Shown: positions 8,749-17,886 of the stretch, piece after piece
How the letters are laid out: each line of letters starts with the position of its first letter
How positions within the stretch are numbered: position 1 is the first letter of the stretch
Assembly: GCA_022984795.1 (NCBI GenBank)
Contig: JALIHJ010000006.1
Coordinates: 62,001 to 126,000 of the forward strand
Direction of reading: 5' to 3'
DNA from: Fabrea salina
Taxonomy: Eukaryota > Ciliophora > Heterotrichea > Heterotrichida > Fabreidae
DNA length: 64,000 nt
The notes under the pieces: model-generated
What the model was told of the DNA's origin: nothing
The model's input: the letters and a program-made list of their open reading frames with translations, nothing else
The model's database searches: none
Made by a program: the position numbers and the translations under genes

Positions 8749-9210
8749 ATGGAAAAAGTTCTCGACTTCTACCAGTTGCTCAAGCTAGGCAAAGAGGCAA
8801 CTAATGACCAAATCAGAAGAGCTTATCTCAAGCAAGCCAAAAGAACCCACCCAGACAGAAACCCAACCAACAAAACCCATTCGAAGTTTGTCAAAATTCA
8901 CAGAGCTTACAAAGTACTTTCGAACCCAAGAAGCAAATGGATTTATGATAACATTTTGTTACCTATATTCCAAATCAACCAGAGTTACTTGTGTTTTGAA
9001 GAGTTTCTGAAAAGCTGCGAAGTTACTTCAGAGAGTTCTGAAGACTTCTCAGTAAAAGACTATTCTAGAAAAAGAACTTGCCAAGCCGATAACTTAGAAG
9101 AAGGACTCCGTTTGCTAGATGATCCTCAGTGCAAATGCTCTCGGTGTTCAGCACAAGGAAAAAGACTAAGGACTTCACATACTAGGAAAAGAGCTAAGTT
9201 TAACTTGTAA
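8749..9210 (+). CDS. J-domain (DnaJ-like) protein
   Basis: A 153-aa protein. Residues 5-68 form a J domain (FYQLLKLGKEATNDQIRRAY, then the HPD motif in THPDRNP, then a KVLSN.RSKWIYD helix), which stimulates Hsp70 ATPase. The rest is a short polar region with a CKCSRCS cysteine cluster and a basic, probably nuclear tail (KRLRTSHTRKRAKF). No zinc-finger or C-terminal DnaJ substrate domain, so it is a class C J protein. The Hsp70 partner cannot be inferred. Confidence 0.85.
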   Translation: MEKVLDFYQLLKLGKEATNDQIRRAYLKQAKRTHPDRNPTNKTHSKFVKIHRAYKVLSNPRSKWIYDNILLPIFQINQSYLCFEEFLKSCEVTSESSEDFSVKDYSRKRTCQADNLEEGLRLLDDPQCKCSRCSAQGKRLRTSHTRKRAKFNL

Positions 9211-9231
9211 TTTTAAGATAAATTAAAACTA

Positions 9232-10008
9232 ATGGAAAGTGAAAATGTAAAGTACAACTGGTCCGAAGACTTTGCTGAAGAAGCCAAAAAAGTAGTTTCC
9301 CAAGACTCTTCTAGCTTAAGTTCTTTTACTTACAACAAGTTCGAACGCGAAGCTTCTAAGATGTGGAACCTTTTCTACAAACACAACTCTACCAACTTCT
9401 TTAAAGACAGACACTACTTGCTTAGGGAGTTTTCTGAGTTACACAACGTAAGTAGTTTGAGAGAAGTAGGTTGTGGAGTCGGCAACGCAATATTTCCTTT
9501 GTTGAAAACAAACTCTTCTGTGCAAATCCAAGCCTGTGACTTTAGTTCCCAAGCAATATCTCTGCTCAGGAGCCACCCTGAGTTCTCTGAACACAGAATA
9601 ACCACAGACGTCTGCGACATAGCTCAAGCACCCCCTAAGTTCCAAGAAGTAGATTGTGTCACTATGCTTTTTGTAATCAGTGCAATAGCACCCGAACTCC
9701 AAAGACAAGCTGTGCTGAACGCTACTTCTGGGTTGAAAGCCGGAGGAGTGGTGTTGTTTAGGGACTACGCGCGGTACGACGAAGCGCAAGTGAGACTAGC
9801 GAAAAAAGGCGGAAAGAAGCTTAAAGACAACTTCTACCTGAAGCAAGACGGGACCCGTGTGTACTACTTTTTGAAAGAAGAAGTTACTCAGCTCTTTGAA
9901 GGGTTTGAGTGCCAAGAAATAAACTACTGCTACAGAGAAATTCAAAACCGAAAGGAACAACAAGTAATGCACCGAGTGTGGATCCAAGCTAAATTCAGAG
10001 TTAATTAG
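9232..10008 (+). CDS. METTL2-like tRNA m3C methyltransferase
   Basis: A 258-aa SAM-dependent methyltransferase of the METTL2/6/8 (Trm140) family, which makes 3-methylcytidine at position 32 of the tRNA anticodon loop. Visible: the family N-terminal W..FYK.N...FFKDRHYL.REF, the SAM loop EVGCGVGNAIFPLL, CDFSS, LFRDY.RYDEAQ, NFYLKQDGTRVYYF, and the C-terminal HRVWIQAKF. The last motif and EVGCGVGN match METTL2 better than METTL6. In humans METTL2 needs DALRD3 to modify arginine tRNAs, and a DALRD3-like gene lies in this window at 45987-47495. Confidence 0.9.
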   Translation: MESENVKYNWSEDFAEEAKKVVSQDSSSLSSFTYNKFEREASKMWNLFYKHNSTNFFKDRHYLLREFSELHNVSSLREVGCGVGNAIFPLLKTNSSVQIQACDFSSQAISLLRSHPEFSEHRITTDVCDIAQAPPKFQEVDCVTMLFVISAIAPELQRQAVLNATSGLKAGGVVLFRDYARYDEAQVRLAKKGGKKLKDNFYLKQDGTRVYYFLKEEVTQLFEGFECQEINYCYREIQNRKEQQVMHRVWIQAKFRVN

Positions 10009-10017
10009 CAGTTATAA

Positions 10018-10629
10018 ATGGCAGAAGAAGGAGAGGAGTTTGTTTTGATCGTAGAAGACGGGTCCCAGCTCAAGTCTTCCTGGAACTACACAGGAAAAGC
10101 CACAGCTACCTACCCGAACGGAGAAATCTACGAAGGCGAATTCAAAGACGGCAAAAAACACGGACAGGGAACCTACACTTACTTATCAGGAGACAAGTAC
10201 ATAGGAGGCTTCGAAAACGACAAAAAGCACGGAATCGGCAAATTGACTTTTAATGAAAACGGGGAGTACCACGGTTACTTCAAAGATGGAAGGCGGGAAG
10301 GCGAAGGAGTCTTTAAGTACGCAAATGGAGACATCTACAGTGGAGAGTGGAAAACTGGCAAAAAAGAAGGCAAAGGCACTTACATAGTTAAGCAAAGTGG
10401 TGCCAAACTCGTAGGCAACTGGGCTGATGGAAAACTTATGAAAGGAAAGTGGATTCTGAGGGATGGAAGCCACTTTGAAGGCAGTTTTGACCACAACATG
10501 CCTAAGGGCAAAGGCATTTGGAGCTTCAAGAACGGAAACAAAGTAGCGGGCCAGTACGTCCAGACTGTAGTGCCTAGTGAAGACGATGAAAACCCCCCGA
10601 TTACTCTGGTTTGGAACACCCATAAGTAA
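10018..10629 (+). CDS. MORN-repeat protein, RSPH1-like
   Basis: A 203-aa protein made of MORN repeats (YEGEFKDGKKHGQGTY, YIGGFENDKKHGIGKL, YHGYFKDGRREGEGVF, YSGEWKTGKKEGKGTY and weaker copies). The order and the later part (a TYI...SGAK.VGNWADG segment, then H.FEGSFDHNMPKGKG) follow the RSPH1 radial-spoke-head subunit, so it is likely an axonemal protein. MORN proteins are numerous in ciliates, and other MORN proteins remain possible. The ATG follows the previous stop by 9 bp with TTATAA directly before it. Confidence 0.8.
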   Translation: MAEEGEEFVLIVEDGSQLKSSWNYTGKATATYPNGEIYEGEFKDGKKHGQGTYTYLSGDKYIGGFENDKKHGIGKLTFNENGEYHGYFKDGRREGEGVFKYANGDIYSGEWKTGKKEGKGTYIVKQSGAKLVGNWADGKLMKGKWILRDGSHFEGSFDHNMPKGKGIWSFKNGNKVAGQYVQTVVPSEDDENPPITLVWNTHK

Positions 10630-10658
10630 TGCTGAGTTTGAAACAGACATTTAAATAA

Positions 10659-10889
10659 ATGGAAGGAACTATTTACCCTCAAGCAGTGTGTCCCAGATGT
10701 CAGAAGCCCCACTTAGAAACAGTACTGAACAGTTCCATGAGTACCCTGAACCTTCTGTGTGAAGGCTGTGGCAAAAAGTTTTGCTCGTTTTGTGGAAAAG
10801 GCTGGCACTATTTTGGTCCCTGCAGCAGCTCGAAGAAATTGGTTAAAAGTCAGAGTATGCATTTAAAAGCACATTCAAACTACTGCTAG
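10659..10889 (+). CDS. small zinc-ribbon/IBR-like protein, unknown
   Basis: A 76-aa protein with four CxxC/CxC-type cysteine pairs: CPRC near residue 12, CEGC, CSFC and a later GWHYFGPC. The FCSFCGKGWHYFGPC part resembles the C-terminal half of an IBR zinc finger (C.FC...WH.G.C) seen in RBR ligases. With no RING before it, it is either a free-standing zinc protein or a fragment. No frameshift or intron was found that would extend it. Confidence 0.6.
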   Translation: MEGTIYPQAVCPRCQKPHLETVLNSSMSTLNLLCEGCGKKFCSFCGKGWHYFGPCSSSKKLVKSQSMHLKAHSNYC

Positions 10890-10916
10890 TACATAGTTAA
10901 TTATAGTTAAGAACTA

Positions 10917-11726
10917 TTAGTCAATCAGCGACCTTTCCGACTTTCTCCGCATGTAGTTTTTTTGTTCGGTGTAAATCAAAGCAAGCAACAGTCTGTAAAT
11001 AGGGATGAAAATAACAGTGTCTGGAATTATTGGAATTACAGTTGCTACAAGCACGTTTATAACTGAGAAAGGCACTATAGTGCTAATTAAAGAGAACTCC
11101 AGAGTGAGAATAGGTGTGTTGGGAATGTCTGGGTTCCTTCTTTCTTTAACTTTGCTAGTTACATAACTTACTATATGTCCAAAGCCCAGCGCAAACAAAG
11201 GAATGTAAACTATAGCTAAAGAACTAGGAGAGTTTTGGTCTAAGTAAAGCACCAGAAGCACTGAGTACACTGTGAGGCATAAGAAGTAAAGAACCAACAA
11301 GTTAGCTTGTCTAGTTTTACCTACACTTGGATCACTCAGTCCAGGGTACATGTAGCACCCAAATACTCCAAAAACTCCTAAGCAGTACCACACTGGAATA
11401 AAGACCACTGCCCAGTAGGTGTCTATGAGTTCGTCTTTAAGCAAACTGCCCAGAACCAAAAAAGCACTTATTGCTAAGCAAAAGTTGTAGGTGCAGAACA
11501 AGGTAAGGTTCTTGGAAGTTGGAGACACTCTTGGACAAAACACACTAAACACTATATGCAGCAGTACTGGGAAAATCAAGCAACTTAATAAGATTGGAAT
11601 AGCCAAGTACAGCCAAAGCACCTCAAAAACACCCTCTACTTGCAAGTTGCACAGCAAAACGGAAGTAAAGACTCCAAACCAAGCTAGGATTTTAAGAGCG
11701 TGCAGTTTACCTTCAGTTTTTTCCAT
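10917..11726 (-). CDS. polytopic membrane protein, TMEM185-like
   Basis: A 269-aa protein with about eight hydrophobic segments. A short motif recurs after them (YWAVVFIPVW, SLAIVYIPLF, DTVIFIPIY), as in the Tmemb_185A family of eukaryotic membrane proteins of unknown function. The C-terminus is basic and cytosolic (EQKNYMRRKSERS). Assignment rests on the repeated W/L..V.IP motif and topology and is tentative. Confidence 0.6.
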   Translation of the reverse strand: MEKTEGKLHALKILAWFGVFTSVLLCNLQVEGVFEVLWLYLAIPILLSCLIFPVLLHIVFSVFCPRVSPTSKNLTLFCTYNFCLAISAFLVLGSLLKDELIDTYWAVVFIPVWYCLGVFGVFGCYMYPGLSDPSVGKTRQANLLVLYFLCLTVYSVLLVLYLDQNSPSSLAIVYIPLFALGFGHIVSYVTSKVKERRNPDIPNTPILTLEFSLISTIVPFSVINVLVATVIPIIPDTVIFIPIYRLLLALIYTEQKNYMRRKSERSLID

Positions 11727-11754
11727 TAAACCTATTTAATATTCGTTTCATTAG

Positions 11755-12048
11755 CTATAAGTCTTCTCTGTGTTTAGCTCGGTTTTCTCTGTCTTCGTTA
11801 CGCAAGCAGTCGTTAAAAGACTTGAGCTTTTGTTTGTCGACTTGTCCAGGCTCTGGTGGGTCGTCTCCGTAAACCAACTCAAAGCACCTTTCAGAAATGC
11901 ACCTGTTCAAGCAGTTATCTGTTTCGTCGAACTTGCAGACTTCTAGTCTGGAGCATTCTTGTTTTTTCCTTTTAAGGTCTTTATAATGTTGTTTTTTACA
12001 GTGACTAACAGCTAGTAATGTTAAGATGAAGAACAATTTCCAAGTCAT
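11755..12048 (-). CDS. small secreted Cys protein (DUF4787-like?)
   Basis: A 97-aa protein with a signal peptide (MTWKLFFILTLLAVSHC) and a short mature domain holding three Cys pairs, the core being NCLNRCISERCFELVYGDDPPEPGQVDKQ. The pattern NC...CIS..C...VYG.DPLE.GE.D is one I recall from a small secreted or ER protein family in plants and animals (I believe DUF4787), but I cannot verify the name. Its start codon is only 8 bp from the divergent UBA2 start. Confidence 0.6.
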   Translation of the reverse strand: MTWKLFFILTLLAVSHCKKQHYKDLKRKKQECSRLEVCKFDETDNCLNRCISERCFELVYGDDPPEPGQVDKQKLKSFNDCLRNEDRENRAKHREDL

Positions 12049-12056
12049 TATTATAT
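12049..12056. promoter_or_regulatory. 8-bp spacer between divergent start codons
   Basis: The spacer is TATTATAT between CAT (12046-12048) and ATG (12057-12059). Both starts are supported: a signal peptide on one side and the UBA2 nucleotide-binding loop at residue 5 on the other. Any promoter must overlap coding sequence. Confidence 0.7.
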
Positions 12057-13460
12057 ATGGAAGCTAACATTCTAGTTGTTGGAGCTGGAGGCATTGGCTG
12101 TGAGTTGCTCAAGATACTAGTTTTATCTGGTTTTTCCGATATTACAGTGGTGGACTGCGACACTATTGATAAAAGTAACCTAAACCGCCAGTTCTTGTTT
12201 AGGAAAGAACACATCGGACTGCCTAAAGCAGAAGTAGCTGCTTCTGTGCTGCTGGCTTGGAACTCGAAACTAAACATCAAGCCTCTGTACAAAAACATCA
12301 CAGACCTAGGAACTATTTTTTTCGAAAACTTCAAAGTAGTTCTTAACGCGCTTGACAACCTCGAAGCTAGAAGGTACGTTAACCGAGTTTGTCTTGCAGT
12401 AAACATCCCTTTCATCGACTCAGGCACAGAGGGAAAGATCGGCCAGGTCAGCGTCCACGTTCCTGGAACAACTGCTTGTTACGAGTGTGAACCCAAAAAC
12501 ACTCCTAAAACTTACCCTGTGTGCACGATTAGGTCCACACCTACTAAACCTGTCCACTGCGTGATTTGGGCTAAGTACCTTTACGAAGCCTTTTGCGGCC
12601 AGCAAGACTCCCAAAACTACCTTTCTGACTTGTTTTCCATAGAAAAAGACACTTCTCACTTATTTGACTTGTTCAAAAAAGACCTACCTGAGCAAGCCAA
12701 GCCTCTGGAGTTCACTCAACCAACACCACAACTGATGGAGGAATACTCAGAACCCTCTGTAGAAACCTGCACAAGTGCTTTGTTGTTTTGCTTCGAGAAA
12801 CTGAAAGCCAGAAGTCCTGCTTCCTTTGACAAAGACGACCAACTCTCTATGCAGTTTGTTACAGCTGCAAGTAACCTTAGGTCAGCTAATTTTGACATAC
12901 AGATGCTAAGTGTGTTTGAGTGCAAAAAAATAGCTGGAAACATTGTGCCTGCAGTCGCCACTACAAATGCAGTAGCAGCTGCACTCCAAGTAGTACAAGC
13001 TATAAAGTTCCTTTTAAACGAAGGTCCTCCTAAAAATGCCTGGATTACCCAGGCTAAAGGAGACAGACCTATCATGGCATCTTCAGTGATGGGCCCCAAC
13101 CCCAACTGTTACGCTTGTTCTAAGGCTAACGTGACTTTCAGGGGGAAGCTTTCTAGCGTAAGCCTTGAACAAGTTTTAGTTTTGTTAAAAGAAAAACTTA
13201 GTGTGTTCGAACCCTCTATTGTTTACGGAAGCCAAATACTCTATGAAAGTGGAGAAGGCTTAGAAGAGGACGAAATAGAACACTATGCCAACAACTCACA
13301 AAAAACCCTTAGTGAACTAGGACTCTCAGAAGCCTTTATACTGGATTGCGACGACTACAAACAGAACTTTAAGTTCTTTCTGTTACTAAAAGACTCGTGC
13401 ACCGAAGAGCCAGAAATCATTCTCCACTTGTCCCCTTCACAACTACCCAGTGACTCTTAA
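12057..13460 (+). CDS. UBA2: SUMO-activating enzyme subunit 2 (UBA2)
   Basis: A 467-aa catalytic subunit of the SUMO E1. The adenylation domain opens at residue 5 (ILVVGAGGIGCELLK), with DLD-type metal/nucleotide residues in TIDKSNLNRQFLFRKEHIG. Zinc cysteines are CYEC and, later, CYAC. The catalytic Cys is C156 in YPVCTIRSTPTKPVHC.IWAKYL, which identifies UBA2 and not UBA1 or UBA3. A ubiquitin-fold domain follows, but the long C-terminal nuclear tail of animal UBA2 is missing, so the protein is about 170 aa shorter. Almost no N-terminal extension precedes the Rossmann fold. Confidence 0.95.
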   Translation: MEANILVVGAGGIGCELLKILVLSGFSDITVVDCDTIDKSNLNRQFLFRKEHIGLPKAEVAASVLLAWNSKLNIKPLYKNITDLGTIFFENFKVVLNALDNLEARRYVNRVCLAVNIPFIDSGTEGKIGQVSVHVPGTTACYECEPKNTPKTYPVCTIRSTPTKPVHCVIWAKYLYEAFCGQQDSQNYLSDLFSIEKDTSHLFDLFKKDLPEQAKPLEFTQPTPQLMEEYSEPSVETCTSALLFCFEKLKARSPASFDKDDQLSMQFVTAASNLRSANFDIQMLSVFECKKIAGNIVPAVATTNAVAAALQVVQAIKFLLNEGPPKNAWITQAKGDRPIMASSVMGPNPNCYACSKANVTFRGKLSSVSLEQVLVLLKEKLSVFEPSIVYGSQILYESGEGLEEDEIEHYANNSQKTLSELGLSEAFILDCDDYKQNFKFFLLLKDSCTEEPEIILHLSPSQLPSDS

Positions 13461-13501
13461 CTTTAGCTATAAATTTTTTTAAGCCCTTTAACTTACTGTT
13501 A

Positions 13502-14791
13502 TTAAACTTCTTCTTCGTTCATTTCGTAGTAGGTTTCCTTGGTGCTTACAAGTTCCTGCTGGATTGGTTCTGGCTTCTTGTACTTCTTGTCTATGAAGAA
13601 CTTTGTAACTCCCATAAAAATAAAACCATAAACTAAGTCAAGCCCTCCAGTGTAAGCAGCTGCGTTTTCGAACCCTGAAAGGTCTCTTAAGAACCCTGCT
13701 AAAGGAGGGCCTACAATTTCGCCTACAAAGAAGCAAAAAGTCAAAAACCCAGACACTGCGTCACTTACGTGCTCAGGGTTGTGCTCAGGTAGTTTTGCCT
13801 GCCCGATCTTAACTAGCTCAGGAAGACAAGGCAGTATAGAAAAAGCCAGCCCCACTCCCATAACTACTAAGCCCAAACTCACCACAACTAAGTTGTGGGG
13901 TAGGTACAAGCCCTTCCAAGGACCCAAAAGCAGCATTGCTATAAAGCTAATTACCATTCCAAGGACCATTAAGTGCTTCCTAGGAACTGACTCAGGGATC
14001 TTGCTGATGAAAAGCACCACCCCTACGTAGGGTACGGTGGGGATCGTAAAAAACAACCCAATGAGTGCAGAAGAGACGCCAAACGACAAAAGGTGCTCTG
14101 AAAGCACAGGTTCAGTAAAAGTCATAGTAATCATAGCCAGCACAACAACTCCTCCTACAGTAAACAGTCCAGGGTCGATCAAATGCTTAAGTTGAACTTC
14201 CAACAAAGGCTTAACGTAAGGTTTGTCTTTCGGAATGTAGTAACAAGCGTAAGGAATGAACAAAGAAAACACACAGGAAAAGGAGACGAACAAAAAGGTG
14301 AAGCCTCCGTAGGAGTAAAGTGCAGCTCCTAGTATAGGCCCAATCATCATCCCAGCAGCAGTCATTGTCTGTTGCATTCCCATCAAAGCTTCCATTTGGT
14401 CCGGATAGTTACTGGCTATTATTGCAAAGCAAGCAGTTCCCAGCGCTGATCCCCCTGCTCCTTGAATGAGCCTTAAGGACAGTGCAAAAAACTTGAACCA
14501 GAAATCGGACATCAATGGTAGCAACGCGAATGAAAAACCCGAAAGGATTACAATGACCGCTCCTCCTAAAAACACACGTTTGCGACCTAACTTACTCACT
14601 ACAAGTCCCAAAACTGGAGATAGTAGGGCCGCAGCAATTGGGTAACAGCTAAATACCCACCCAACAAAACTCCCCCCAATTCCACGTTCGGCAGCTATTT
14701 GCGGAAAGAAAGGCGCTATGACTGAGTACAGGGAATGAGTCAGCATTACAGTTAAAAACATGCCCACTAAAGCTTTGTTCACCGACCCCAT
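13502..14791 (-). CDS. major facilitator superfamily transporter
   Basis: A 429-aa polytopic protein with about 12 membrane helices. Typical MFS features are the loop between helices 2 and 3 (LVVSKLGRKRVFLGG, the motif A position) and the helix 4-5 region with RLIQGAGGSALGTACFA. The latter and the length fit drug:H+ antiporter or SLC18-like carriers. The substrate cannot be inferred. The C-terminal tail is short and acidic (MNEEEV). Confidence 0.85.
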   Translation of the reverse strand: MGSVNKALVGMFLTVMLTHSLYSVIAPFFPQIAAERGIGGSFVGWVFSCYPIAAALLSPVLGLVVSKLGRKRVFLGGAVIVILSGFSFALLPLMSDFWFKFFALSLRLIQGAGGSALGTACFAIIASNYPDQMEALMGMQQTMTAAGMMIGPILGAALYSYGGFTFLFVSFSCVFSLFIPYACYYIPKDKPYVKPLLEVQLKHLIDPGLFTVGGVVVLAMITMTFTEPVLSEHLLSFGVSSALIGLFFTIPTVPYVGVVLFISKIPESVPRKHLMVLGMVISFIAMLLLGPWKGLYLPHNLVVVSLGLVVMGVGLAFSILPCLPELVKIGQAKLPEHNPEHVSDAVSGFLTFCFFVGEIVGPPLAGFLRDLSGFENAAAYTGGLDLVYGFIFMGVTKFFIDKKYKKPEPIQQELVSTKETYYEMNEEEV

Positions 14792-14814
14792 TTATTTACT
14801 AGCTTAATATTAAT

Positions 14815-16719
14815 ATGGAACCAACCAAGAAGACAAAATACGATCAAGACGACAAAGACTACACACTAATAAGGGAGAACCCTCTGATGAAGCAGTACTA
14901 CCAAGAAGTTTTGGGACTGAGTGTTTCTGACTTTGATGAATTTTGGCATTACATGCAGCAGCCTTTACCAGTCACTTTCAGAATCAACCCCAACCAACAA
15001 AACTACCAAAAACTCATAGAAAAGCTAAGGGATCCCCAGTTCATTCCTGAAATAGTTTTGGAAGGACAAAGACTTGAAGCCAAAGAAGTCCCTTGGTTCC
15101 CAGGCTCCTTGGCTTGGCAAATCAACAGCAATCGCCAAGAGTTCAAAAAACTCGAACCTGTCAAGCAAGTCCACAGTTGGATTCAAAAAGCTAATGACTC
15201 AGGGCTGCTTACAAGGCAAGAACTAGTAAGTATGATTCCCCCTTTGGTACTCCAGTTGTCTAAGGGCATGGACGTGCTCGATATGTGCGCTGCTCCTGGT
15301 TCCAAAACTGCCCAGATGATAGAAATGATTGAAGGAGAAGGCTTAGTTGTAGCTAACGACGTAGACACCAACAGAGCTTACATGCTGATTCACCAACTCC
15401 AGCGAGCAAACACCTCTTGCATGGCAGTGATTAACCACCAAGCCCAGAACTTCCCAGGAATAGGCCACAGGTATGACAGGTTCCAGTTCGACAGAGTGTT
15501 GTGTGACGTTCCTTGCTCAGGCGACGGAGCCATTAGAAAAATTCCTAAGAAGTGGAAGAACTGGAAACTCAGAGACGGACTTGGAGTGCACAACTTGCAA
15601 GTTTGCATACTGAAGAGAGCAGTGTCTCTGTGCAAAGTAGGAGGTTACATTTGCTACTCTACTTGCTCGATCAACCCTATTGAGGACGAAGCTGTAGTGA
15701 GTGAAGTAGTTAAGCAGTTCAGCAATACTATTCAAATAGCTAATTTGCCAGAACTACTAGAAACTACTTGTCCTGGTTTGGTTTACAGAAGAGGTCTGAA
15801 GTCTTGGAAAGTCATGGGCAACGCCAAAGACAAGTCAGAGAGTGCTTTTCTTGAGTACGGGTCTTACGAAGAAGTGCCTGAGAACTTTAAAAACGTCAAA
15901 CCTTCTATGTTTGCTGTAGACGTGCCTGAAGACATAGTAAACACAATTAGGATTCTTCCACATGACCAGAACACAGGAGGCTTTTACATCGCACTTTTGT
16001 ATAAGCATGGACCTAGTATGACTAAGCCTATGGCAGAGTCTGCAACAGAGCCTGCAACAGAGCCTGCAACAGAGCCTGCAACAGAGCCTGTGGCACAAGC
16101 TGCAACAGAAACACCCACAGAACCCCAAGAGGAGCTTAAAGAACCTAAACACAAAAAAACAAGGTCAGACCAAACCGAGTACACAGTTCTTCCAGAAGAC
16201 AGTCTTGAGTACATGAACATCAAAGACTACTACGGACTTGAGTCACTTCCAAGGGAACTTCTGTACTGTCCATCCACTAAACACAGAAGAAACATATTCC
16301 TAATTTCGCCAAACGTCAAAAGGTTAATAGACCACGACAACCGCAAAAGCCTCAAAATACTTAACTTAGGAGTTAAGGTGTTTACCCGGCACAAGTCCAA
16401 ACAAGGCACAGAGGGGTGCTTGTACAGGCCTAGTCAAGACGGAATTCGGTTTATTTCTCCTTACTGCTCCAAACGCAAAGCCACATGCCGGAACCCAAAG
16501 TTACTTTCAAAACTAGTTAACGAAAAGTTTGCACACACTACAGACATCGAAGACCCAGAGTGCGAAGAGCACCTTAAAGGCACAGGTTACTTCATTTTGA
16601 AATTTTCGCATGAAGACCTCCAAGAAGAAATCTCCATCCTCAAGCTTTCAGAAGACAAACTTCTGTCTATGATTCCACAAGAACATGTAGCCTCGCTTCG
16701 TATAAGGTATAATGTGTAA
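14815..16719 (+). CDS. NSUN2: NSUN2-like tRNA (cytosine-5) methyltransferase
   Basis: A 634-aa RNA m5C methyltransferase of the NSUN2/Trm4 type, acting on tRNAs in the nucleus. The SAM motif is VLDMCAAPGSKTAQM. The two catalytic cysteines are C234 in CDVPCSGDG and C284 in YSTCSINPIEDEAVV. An insertion of ATEP repeats (16041-16088 and flanks) sits between the catalytic domain and the C-terminal PUA-like half, in a linker. Length agrees with the family (yeast Trm4 684 aa). The start lies 23 bp from the divergent MFS gene. Confidence 0.93.
   Translation: MEPTKKTKYDQDDKDYTLIRENPLMKQYYQEVLGLSVSDFDEFWHYMQQPLPVTFRINPNQQNYQKLIEKLRDPQFIPEIVLEGQRLEAKEVPWFPGSLAWQINSNRQEFKKLEPVKQVHSWIQKANDSGLLTRQELVSMIPPLVLQLSKGMDVLDMCAAPGSKTAQMIEMIEGEGLVVANDVDTNRAYMLIHQLQRANTSCMAVINHQAQNFPGIGHRYDRFQFDRVLCDVPCSGDGAIRKIPKKWKNWKLRDGLGVHNLQVCILKRAVSLCKVGGYICYSTCSINPIEDEAVVSEVVKQFSNTIQIANLPELLETTCPGLVYRRGLKSWKVMGNAKDKSESAFLEYGSYEEVPENFKNVKPSMFAVDVPEDIVNTIRILPHDQNTGGFYIALLYKHGPSMTKPMAESATEPATEPATEPATEPVAQAATETPTEPQEELKEPKHKKTRSDQTEYTVLPEDSLEYMNIKDYYGLESLPRELLYCPSTKHRRNIFLISPNVKRLIDHDNRKSLKILNLGVKVFTRHKSKQGTEGCLYRPSQDGIRFISPYCSKRKATCRNPKLLSKLVNEKFAHTTDIEDPECEEHLKGTGYFILKFSHEDLQEEISILKLSEDKLLSMIPQEHVASLRIRYNV
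16041..16088 (+). repeat. 12-bp tandem repeat, 4 copies, coding
   Basis: Unit TGCAACAGAGCC, nearly identical in four copies, encoding Ala-Thr-Glu-Pro repeats in the NSUN2 linker. Near-identity of the units suggests recent slippage growth. Confidence 0.9.
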
Positions 16720-16734
16720 AGGAGTGGATAATAA

Positions 16735-17244
16735 ATGGTGAAGTGGTACCCCACTGAAGACACTAAGAAGGAAAAGAAACCCGAAGAAAATAACCCCACA
16801 CGTCTCAGAGGAGGAATTCAGTCGGGTCAGGTCTTGATTTTGCTCGCAGGAAAAAACGCTGGGAAGCGAGTGGTTTTCCTCAAACAGTTAGAGTCTGGAC
16901 TCATACTAGTCACAGGACCTTATAAGTTGAACGGAGTTCCCTTAAAGCGCATTCCACAGGCCTACACAATTCCAACTTCTACTAAAGTAGATGTTTCAGG
17001 CGCAGACTTTTCTAGCATCACAGACGAGTACTTCAAGAAGGAAAAGAAGAGGCAAAACAAGTCAGAGGAAGCCTTTTTCGCTCCTGAGCAGAAGAAAGAG
17101 CAAGTCCCTGAGTTCAAGAAAAACACCCAAAAGAAGTTGGACGGCGAGATCATTGGAAAGATAGCAGACCCCCTAGTTAAGAAGTACCTCTCTACTAAGT
17201 TCAGGCTGAGGAACGGAATGTACCCCCACGCCTTAAAGTTTTAA
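16735..17244 (+). CDS. RPL6: ribosomal protein eL6
   Basis: A 169-aa large-subunit protein eL6. Signature segments: LRGGIQSGQVLILLAGKNAGKRVVFLKQL, then SGLILVTGPYKLNGVPLKRI.QAY (the KOW-like core), then the basic C-terminal half ending in a GMYPHALKF segment. No long Lys/Ala-rich N-terminal extension as in animals. It is intronless, 15 bp after NSUN2. Confidence 0.96.
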   Translation: MVKWYPTEDTKKEKKPEENNPTRLRGGIQSGQVLILLAGKNAGKRVVFLKQLESGLILVTGPYKLNGVPLKRIPQAYTIPTSTKVDVSGADFSSITDEYFKKEKKRQNKSEEAFFAPEQKKEQVPEFKKNTQKKLDGEIIGKIADPLVKKYLSTKFRLRNGMYPHALKF

Positions 17245-17268
17245 CTAAGGTCTGACCTACCTGATTAA

Positions 17269-17868
17269 TTAGATACCTAGTTCTTTGCGAAAAGCTTGTT
17301 CCAAGTCGTCTACTAAGAAGCAAGCGCAAGCCTGGATTTGGGCCAAGTCTGTGGGGCAGTCTTCGTCGCACTCGTAAACGTTCATAGTCCTTTCCATCTG
17401 CTGGAAGGGTTGAGAGAGTCTTACGACCTGTTCTTCTTTGTAGCACCTGAAGTAACAAGACACTTGTTCGTCAAGCATCTCTACACTGAGTCTGGCAACG
17501 GCAGTGCTTGCTTGTTTGTGTTTTTTGGACTGACTCATGCAGATTTCTTCGCGGGGTCTTTTTCCATGAGTAGAGAATAAGTTAGTGAGTTGTGTTTCTA
17601 GTTGCTGGTCTTGAACTGGAGTGGCTGTTTTAGAAGGAGGAAAACTTGGAGCCACCGGCTTCCTCACTGAGGGCTTGTGAGGAACTGGGGATACTAGTTC
17701 GTTTTCGTGCCAATATTCGTGAAAATCCCGCGTTGTGGATACTGAGCTTGTTGCTGTGGAAGGACATGTGCTTGTACGTTTGGCTTTGAACTTAGTTCGG
17801 AAGCAAGCAGCTGTTATTGTTCCGAACTTAGGAGTTTCGGGATCATTAGTAATGGAAAAATTGTGCAT
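17269..17868 (-). CDS. unknown 199-aa protein
   Basis: No family recognised. The N-terminal ~115 residues are polar and Ser/Thr/Pro-rich with basic clusters (KFKAKRTST, KPSVRKP, KRPRE) and look disordered; several SP/TP sites could be phosphorylated. The C-terminal ~80 residues look folded: a helical segment with scattered Cys (VSCYFRCYKEEQ, then CDEDCP, then ACACF). A nuclear role is plausible given its basic patches and its position beside a histone-like gene, but this is inference only. Confidence 0.6.
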   Translation of the reverse strand: MHNFSITNDPETPKFGTITAACFRTKFKAKRTSTCPSTATSSVSTTRDFHEYWHENELVSPVPHKPSVRKPVAPSFPPSKTATPVQDQQLETQLTNLFSTHGKRPREEICMSQSKKHKQASTAVARLSVEMLDEQVSCYFRCYKEEQVVRLSQPFQQMERTMNVYECDEDCPTDLAQIQACACFLVDDLEQAFRKELGI

Positions 17869-17886
17869 GGGTAATTATTATATTTA

